Below are positions 4,607-9,764 of a stretch of 9,764 nt of DNA, piece by piece; positions within the stretch are counted from its first letter, which is position 1; each line of letters starts with the position of its first letter. The notes under the pieces are model-generated. The model ran no database searches and was not told the origin of the DNA. It saw only the letters and a program-made list of their open reading frames with translations. The stretch is taken from contig JAICQC010000158.1 of the NCBI GenBank assembly GCA_025938055.1, positions 1 through 9,764 of the forward strand, given 5' to 3'. The position numbers were made by a program, and so were the translations under genes. The DNA comes from Anaerolineales bacterium. Lineage in GTDB: Bacteria; Chloroflexota; Anaerolineae; Anaerolineales; Villigracilaceae.

Positions 4607-7405
4607 ATGGAAGACGAGAACCCACGCACTACGGTGCAGCCTTCCGGCACCGTCACCTTCCTCTTCACCGATATCGAAGGCAGCACCAGGCTTGCGCAGG
4701 AGCATCCCCAGGAGATGCCAGATCTGCTTGCGCGCCACAACGCCATCTTGACACAATCTATTGAGACGCATCACGGCTTCGTCCTGCGGATCGTTGGCGA
4801 TTCGTTTTCTGCGGCATTTCATACAGCCAGCGATGCACTATCTGCCGCGCTCGAGGCGCAGCGAGCATTACAGAACGAACCCTGGTCGCCAGCCGCGATC
4901 AAAGTGCGGATGGGCATCCATACGGGCTCTGCACAGCTCAAGGACGACCCACAAGGAAGAGGCGCTTCGTATGAAGGATATGCCACGCTGGCGTTGACCC
5001 AGCGGATCATGTCCGTAGGGCATGGTGGGCAGATCCTGCTATCACAAATCACACACGACCTGGTCAAGGACAGACTATCGCAAGGAGCCGAATTGCGCGA
5101 TATGGGGGAACGCCGTCTGAAGGACATCGTTCGCCCCGAACATATCTATCAGGTCAGTGCCCCAAATTTGCTTTCCGAGTTTCCACCGCTGACAACCCTT
5201 GAAACCATCAATCACAATCTGCCCGCGCAGCTTACCTCCTTTATCGGTCGTGAACAGGAGATCGAGGAAGCCCGGGAGTTATTAACATCCACGCGCATCT
5301 TAACGTTTATCGGTCCGGGCGGGACGGGGAAAACAAGGCTTAGCCTGCAAGTGGCGGCAGAGCAACTCCCTGCATTCAGAGATGGCGTCTGGCTCATCGA
5401 ACTGGCGCAGCTGGCTGATTCGACCTACGTCCTCTCTACCATTGCATCCGTGTTCCATCTGCGCGAGCTTCAGGGCATCCCGCTAATCGACACTGTCACC
5501 GATTATTTGCGCGGCAAACAGTCCCTGTTCGTTCTGGATAACTGCGAGCACCTCATCGAAACCTGTGCCCGGCTCTCGGAACATTTCCTGCAGACCTGCC
5601 CGAAACTGAAGATCATCACGTCGAGCCGCGAAGCCCTGGGGATCGATGGAGAAACGGTCTACCGCGTGCCTTCGTTATCACTTCCCTCTGCGCAGGGCGG
5701 CGGAAGCAAGGGGGTAATGGAGTACGAAGCCATACGTCTCTTCAGTGAGCGTGCCAGAAAAGCAAATCCACAATTTGCGTTGACAAACGAAAATGCTCCG
5801 TCTGTGACCCAGATCTGCAAACGACTGGACGGCATTCCACTGGCGATCGAGCTGGCTGCGGCGCGCGTCAAATTGTTCACACCGCAGCAAATTGCAGAAC
5901 GTCTCGACGACCGCTTTAAGCTACTCACTGGCGGAAGCCGCACCGCACTGCCGCGCCAGCAAACCCTGCGGGCGTTGATCGACTGGAGCTATCTCACTCT
6001 GAACGAAACGGAGCAGGGCGTCCTGCGCCGGCTCGCGGTCTTTTCAGGCGGCTGGACATTCGAAGCCGCGGAATCCGTCGCGGGCGAGATCGAAGCGATG
6101 GATGGTCTGTCGGGATTGGTCAACAAGTCGCTGGTCAATGTGGAAGAGAAGGAAGGCGAATCCCGTTATCGCTACCTTGAGACCATCCGGCAATACGCAA
6201 TGGAAAAACTGCTGGAATCAGGGGTTGCCGTGGATGCACGTACTCAGCACTTAGCTCATTTTCTGGAATATGGCAAGCGCGCTGAGGCAAATTTCGGCAC
6301 CGCACAGAGACTCCTATGGCTCGATCGGCTGGAGGTGGAACACGATAATCTCCGGTCAGCCCTGGGCTGGGCACTGGAAAGCGACTCCCAATCCGCGCTG
6401 CAAATGGTCTGTTCATTATCTGTTTTCTGGCTGTCACGCAGTTATCTGACAGAAGGATGCAACTGGTGTCAGGCTGCAATAACTCGCGCAGAAGAAGTAT
6501 CACTGGCTGAGGATCATCTGGCTCAATTACGTTCCCGGGCATATATTGCTCTGGCAATGTTATCCGTCAATCATGGAGACCACCACACAGGGCAGACCGC
6601 CGCCAGGCAGGCGGCTGCCCTCGCCCGCCAGGTAGACGATTCTCTACAGTTGGCGCGCGCCCTGAATTTTCTGGGATTGTCCTCCGCGTTCTTGGGCGAC
6701 GAAGCACTGGCATTCGAGTCGTTGCACGAAAGCGAACGTCTCTGCCGGGAATTCGGTTACAAAGACTATCTTGCCTCGGTTTTGCAATCTCTCGCCTACA
6801 TCACGCTGGAGATCCATGGAGAGAAAGCCGCAGAACAATTACAAGCCTACATGGAAGAAAGTCTTGCATTGTCGCAGGGCTCCGCGGACCCCGAGGCGGC
6901 GGTACGGACCGAAGGCATTCTGGCAAGACTGGCGTTCTTTCGGGGCGATATGGCGGAGGCCCGAAAACATGCCGACCTTATGCTTGACCTCCATAAGGAA
7001 ATGGGAGATCAACTCAGTGTCACCGGGCATCAGAGCGCGATGGGGCATGTCGCGCGGCAAATGGGGAATTATCAGGAAGCGCTTGCTCTGTATCGTGAAA
7101 CTCTCCCGGACTGGCAGAAGATGGGCCACCGCGGCGCGGTCGCACATCAACTGGAATGTTTTGCATTTATCGCCAAAGCACAGGAGCAGGGTGAGCGGGC
7201 AGTCAAACTGATGAGTGCAGCGGATGCATTGCGCCAAGCCAGCAATTCAGCGAGGACACCGCAGGAGCAGATCGAGTATGAAAAGGAACTGGCAGGACTG
7301 CGAGCCGGTATGGATGAAAAAACATTCGATTTGCTCTGGGCAGAGGCACAGTCCATGAACATGGAGCAGGCGATCGATCTTGCGATGGATGAAAACGGGG
7401 AGTGA
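4607..7405 (+). CDS. Class III cyclase-like domain + NB-ARC (STAND) ATPase + TPR protein
   Basis: A 932-residue cytoplasmic signalling protein. Residues 14-185 are a class III nucleotide cyclase homology domain with both metal aspartates (Asp22 in FTDIEGST, Asp65 in VGDSF), but segment 121-133 (YEGYATLALTQR) lacks the usual D...N...R signature and keeps only Arg133, so cyclase activity is doubtful. Residues 205-530 are an NB-ARC/STAND ATPase: TSFIGRE (210-216), Walker A GPGGTGKT (236-243), Walker B LFVLDNCEH (307-315), sensor ITSSRE (337-342), GIPLAIELAAARV (409-421) and a winged-helix region with FSGGWTFEAAE (479-489). Residues 545-932 are helical TPR-like repeats ending in FDLLWAEAQ. Unlike many related regulators there is no LuxR-type DNA-binding domain. 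The ATG at 4607 has no clear ribosome site; a CTG at 4595 is a weak alternative. It is divergent from the TIR/EEP gene. Expected role: ligand sensing by TPRs with ATP-driven switching. Confidence 0.94.
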   Translation: MEDENPRTTVQPSGTVTFLFTDIEGSTRLAQEHPQEMPDLLARHNAILTQSIETHHGFVLRIVGDSFSAAFHTASDALSAALEAQRALQNEPWSPAAIKVRMGIHTGSAQLKDDPQGRGASYEGYATLALTQRIMSVGHGGQILLSQITHDLVKDRLSQGAELRDMGERRLKDIVRPEHIYQVSAPNLLSEFPPLTTLETINHNLPAQLTSFIGREQEIEEARELLTSTRILTFIGPGGTGKTRLSLQVAAEQLPAFRDGVWLIELAQLADSTYVLSTIASVFHLRELQGIPLIDTVTDYLRGKQSLFVLDNCEHLIETCARLSEHFLQTCPKLKIITSSREALGIDGETVYRVPSLSLPSAQGGGSKGVMEYEAIRLFSERARKANPQFALTNENAPSVTQICKRLDGIPLAIELAAARVKLFTPQQIAERLDDRFKLLTGGSRTALPRQQTLRALIDWSYLTLNETEQGVLRRLAVFSGGWTFEAAESVAGEIEAMDGLSGLVNKSLVNVEEKEGESRYRYLETIRQYAMEKLLESGVAVDARTQHLAHFLEYGKRAEANFGTAQRLLWLDRLEVEHDNLRSALGWALESDSQSALQMVCSLSVFWLSRSYLTEGCNWCQAAITRAEEVSLAEDHLAQLRSRAYIALAMLSVNHGDHHTGQTAARQAAALARQVDDSLQLARALNFLGLSSAFLGDEALAFESLHESERLCREFGYKDYLASVLQSLAYITLEIHGEKAAEQLQAYMEESLALSQGSADPEAAVRTEGILARLAFFRGDMAEARKHADLMLDLHKEMGDQLSVTGHQSAMGHVARQMGNYQEALALYRETLPDWQKMGHRGAVAHQLECFAFIAKAQEQGERAVKLMSAADALRQASNSARTPQEQIEYEKELAGLRAGMDEKTFDLLWAEAQSMNMEQAIDLAMDENGE

Positions 7406-7418
7406 CCTTTCGTCCCCG
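7396..7418 (+). terminator. Hairpin over the end of the cyclase/NB-ARC gene
   Basis: CGGGGA (7396-7401) and TCCCCG (7413-7418) form a perfect GC-rich 6-bp stem with an 11-base loop that contains the TGA stop (7403-7405). A second imperfect hairpin (GGAG...TTGC-CGG-GCAA...CTCC) follows at 7429-7452. They fill the 83-bp gap between convergent genes, where terminators are expected, but neither has a U-tract. Termination is inferred from position. Confidence 0.35.
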
Positions 7419-7488
7419 GATCTAGACTGGAGTTTTGCCGGGCAAGATCTCCTTCAGTACTTTGAAACCCGCACAAGGCAGAAAGATT

Positions 7489-9753
7489 TCAGATTGGAAT
7501 GAATAAGCCCGTATAGGGAGGCTGCGCGCCCTCTACTTCCTCCATCGCTGGAAAATGTGCCCTGAGTTGTTTTTCAATTTGGGGGTCATCGATTTCAATG
7601 TAGAATCCGTTTCCGTCCCAGGCGCGCAGGAAGATCCAGGGAGAATCTCCCCCGGGATCGACACCGTAGAAGTCACCTGTTATCGTTTGCTGGATGCCCG
7701 ATACGATGCGCAGAAAATCGCGTCCATTGATCGGCCTATCCTGGTCGGTAAATGCGTACAGTTCGGCTGCCTTCTCTCCGTAGCAGGTCACACCGCTGCC
7801 GAACCACGTCGAACGGAAAGCCCGCTCGCCGAGCGCGGCGACCAAGCCCTGGAGATCGAGAGCCTGCGCGCGTTTCTCCGGCTGTGCCTGCTTGATTCCC
7901 TGACTGTCGTTAGGAACGACACTTCTATCCTGTACATGGTTTTGATCTCCTTCACTCCATTGGCTCAGTTTTTGTTCGATCTCTGCCCTGGCGAGCGCAT
8001 CCTGGGTAAGCGTAAGAAATCGCCTGTAGTCGGAAGTTGCACCCTGCCGGTGCCCGGCTTGTTCATGGGACACGCCGCGCCAGTAATAGGCACCCTCATC
8101 GTTCGGTGAGAGTTGGATGACCTTGGAAAAGTCTGCAATAGCTTGCTCGAAATCGCCTTGCTGGAAATACGCCGTCCCACGATTGAAATAGCTATCGGGG
8201 TTCCTTGGGTCGAGCCGGATGCCCTCGGTCAGGTTGACGATGGATTGCCGCAAATTCCCCATACTCCCGTGGGTAACGCCGCGCTGGATGTACATGGCGG
8301 ATAGCTGCGGGTCTATGGTAAGAGCCTTCCGGTACTCTTCGTGCGCGCGATCATGCTGCCCGAGCTGTTCGTAGGCTACGCCTCGAAGATGAAGCGCTTC
8401 TGCGTCTTGAGGCTGGAGCGCCAGGGCAGAGCTATAGTCCGCGATTGCCTGCACATAATTCCGCAGCCGATAATACGCAGCGGCGCGTTCTTTCAAAAGC
8501 TTTGCCTGTCGGGGAGTAGATTCGAGCGACTGGTTCAGCGCCAGGATCCGGCGGGCGGGCTTGGCGATCCGGGGTATCTCAGCAGGGGAGGCGTTGTAAT
8601 CCGTCAGTCGGTCCTCAGGCGCGGGCTGTTGATGGGCTTCGATCAGCTCCGGCTTCAGTCCGATTGCTACGGTATATCCGGTAATCGCTTCCCGGACCTG
8701 TCCACGACGATAGAGAATATTCGCCCGGAAGTAGTGCGCCTCAGCATAGATCGGATCGGTCTTGAGGGCGGCTTCGTAACAGGTTAGAGCCCGGTCATCC
8801 TCGCCGGCTCGATGGAACGCCACCCCCAGGCTAGCCTGCGCAGCGATATGACCGGGACGTTCCGCGACCAACCTGGACAATTCGCCGATGGCTTCTCGGT
8901 ACGCTCCACTGAAACCCAACTTGATTCCCTGCACAAAGCGCGGATCGGGACGCTCCGGGGGCTCGATATCCTTACCGATGGAATGCACCGCACGCGGCGC
9001 AGGCTCTGGCTTAACGAGCAGAGGTTCTTCCTGTACAGGATTCGCCTCAGAGTCTGGGGCGGTTTCTTCTATCGGCGTGATCTTCTCATCCAGGGACTCC
9101 ACTTCATGGATGGGTTGTATGGGTGCTGGCTTGGCAGGTGGGAGATCTTCGTCCTCCGGCTCCACAGAAAAATCTGAATCACTGTCCTCTTCGAGTGTGA
9201 TCTCCTCTTCATCCGGCTCTACATAAGTAGGTGAATTGATTGGCTCTACAGGAGTGGCCTCCTTACCACCAGGCTCCAGGATGGTAGATGAGTAGACAAC
9301 CCGGGCGGGTGGGAGATCATCACGGACGGGCGGCAGCGGCAAAGGGATCTGGGGAAAAGAAGCTAACCAGGCTTCTTTGATCGCCTGCAGGACTTTTTCC
9401 TTCAACCCTGGATTTTTGAAATCATGCGTTTGCCAGAAGGGATAATTCAGGAACACTGCTTTGTGGTTGCGCTTTATTTCCAGGTAAAACTCCATCCGCT
9501 TGTAAAGATAGGAGTTGGCGAGCAGGGTGAATTGTTCAACGGCGTTTTTTCCCTGCAAGCCAAATTTTTCAGGAACAAAGCCTTGAAACGCATCTCCAAA
9601 ATATGCTTCCACGACTTTGATGTGACCAATAATATGCGCGTTAAATGATTCCACTTCGTCTGTCGGAATCCACAATTCCTGATACTGAGAACTGCCGACT
9701 GCATGCGTTTCGAATTGACTGATGTAGTCCTCTTCCACTTTGAACTGGGTCAC
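7489..9753 (-). CDS. TPR-repeat protein with uncharacterised N- and C-terminal domains (start uncertain)
   Basis: At least 754 residues, probably cytoplasmic, with no signal peptide or membrane segment. Residues 1-135 form an aromatic-rich domain I cannot name (motif ELWIPTDEVESFNAHIIGHI at 26-45). Residues 136-268 are a disordered linker rich in Pro, Glu and Asp. Residues 270-371 hold three TPR units, 372-415 interrupt them, and 416-585 hold five more with clear A.Y..A......DP patterns. Residues 628-754 form a compact C-terminal domain (ALGERAFRSTWFGSG, GEKAAELY, PWIFLRAWDGNGFYIEIDDP) resembling small uncharacterised bacterial proteins; its role is unknown. The listed start is GTG at 9751-9753 with AGGA only three bases upstream, a poor spacing. 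The frame stays open to the window edge, so the true start may lie outside. TPRs point to a scaffold; no enzymatic motif was seen. Confidence 0.88.
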   Translation of the reverse strand: MTQFKVEEDYISQFETHAVGSSQYQELWIPTDEVESFNAHIIGHIKVVEAYFGDAFQGFVPEKFGLQGKNAVEQFTLLANSYLYKRMEFYLEIKRNHKAVFLNYPFWQTHDFKNPGLKEKVLQAIKEAWLASFPQIPLPLPPVRDDLPPARVVYSSTILEPGGKEATPVEPINSPTYVEPDEEEITLEEDSDSDFSVEPEDEDLPPAKPAPIQPIHEVESLDEKITPIEETAPDSEANPVQEEPLLVKPEPAPRAVHSIGKDIEPPERPDPRFVQGIKLGFSGAYREAIGELSRLVAERPGHIAAQASLGVAFHRAGEDDRALTCYEAALKTDPIYAEAHYFRANILYRRGQVREAITGYTVAIGLKPELIEAHQQPAPEDRLTDYNASPAEIPRIAKPARRILALNQSLESTPRQAKLLKERAAAYYRLRNYVQAIADYSSALALQPQDAEALHLRGVAYEQLGQHDRAHEEYRKALTIDPQLSAMYIQRGVTHGSMGNLRQSIVNLTEGIRLDPRNPDSYFNRGTAYFQQGDFEQAIADFSKVIQLSPNDEGAYYWRGVSHEQAGHRQGATSDYRRFLTLTQDALARAEIEQKLSQWSEGDQNHVQDRSVVPNDSQGIKQAQPEKRAQALDLQGLVAALGERAFRSTWFGSGVTCYGEKAAELYAFTDQDRPINGRDFLRIVSGIQQTITGDFYGVDPGGDSPWIFLRAWDGNGFYIEIDDPQIEKQLRAHFPAMEEVEGAQPPYTGLFIPI

Positions 9754-9764
9754 GTATCCTGCAA

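Noticed and set aside
4607..7405. Avs-type anti-phage STAND NTPase
   Set aside because: The NB-ARC and TPR parts fit the STAND class, but the N-terminus is cyclase-like, without a nuclease, protease or other known Avs effector. The architecture matches common Chloroflexota regulators.
7555..9177. Several plus-strand open frames opposite the TPR gene (for example 7555-8109 and 8341-8787)
   Set aside because: They are mirror frames of the TPR coding sequence, with no domain signature and no good ribosome site.
1..9764. CRISPR arrays, tRNA or rRNA genes, insertion sequences
   Set aside because: No regularly spaced direct repeats, no cloverleaf or rRNA-like tract and no transposase motif were seen on either strand.

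Overview
The window looks like chromosomal DNA from a Chloroflexota bacterium, probably Anaerolineae or a relative. This is inferred from protein style, not from a marker gene. The clues are a lipoprotein with an N-terminal 'QNTMAAAAFTMVAETQAA' stretch followed by a Thr/Pro spacer, a very large protein joining a class III cyclase-like domain to an NB-ARC ATPase and TPR repeats, and a TIR domain of the TIR_2 type fused to an effector. There are six protein-coding genes, no RNA genes, no CRISPR array and no insertion sequence. No gap between genes exceeds 300 bases.

Layout. Minus strand, 5-1129: a Gfo/Idh/MocA-type NAD(P)-dependent oxidoreductase. Minus strand, 1256-2104: a TIM-barrel sugar phosphate isomerase/epimerase. 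Together they form a likely two-gene carbohydrate-catabolism operon, read isomerase first, from a well-formed promoter at 2166-2194 with a dyad over its start point. A perfect 15-bp inverted repeat lies between the two genes. Minus strand, 2241-2858: a secreted lipoprotein. Minus strand, 2900-4441: a fusion of a TIR domain with a DNase I-like endonuclease/exonuclease/phosphatase (EEP) domain, 41 bp upstream of the lipoprotein and probably co-transcribed with it. Plus strand, 4607-7405: the cyclase-like/NB-ARC/TPR protein, divergent from the TIR gene. Minus strand, 7489-9753: a protein with an uncharacterised N-terminal domain, an acidic proline-rich linker, about eight TPR repeats and an uncharacterised C-terminal domain. 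Its start is close to the window edge and may lie outside it.

How the genes may work together. The left third is ordinary sugar metabolism. The centre (2241-7405) is the interesting part. A TIR/nuclease fusion with a secreted lipoprotein partner is transcribed away from a STAND-type signalling ATPase across a 165-bp spacer. That spacer contains a perfect 15-bp palindrome, a nested pair of inverted repeats and plausible promoters on both strands. TIR domains and STAND ATPases are both common in bacterial conflict and signalling systems, so a regulated defence or stress-response locus is a fair hypothesis, but nothing in the sequence proves it. Both enzymatic modules deviate from their family signatures. 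The EEP domain lacks two conserved active-site asparagines (Ala211 and Gln384 instead) while keeping the other catalytic positions. The cyclase-like domain keeps its two metal aspartates but lacks the Asp/Asn signature for nucleotide recognition and transition-state binding.
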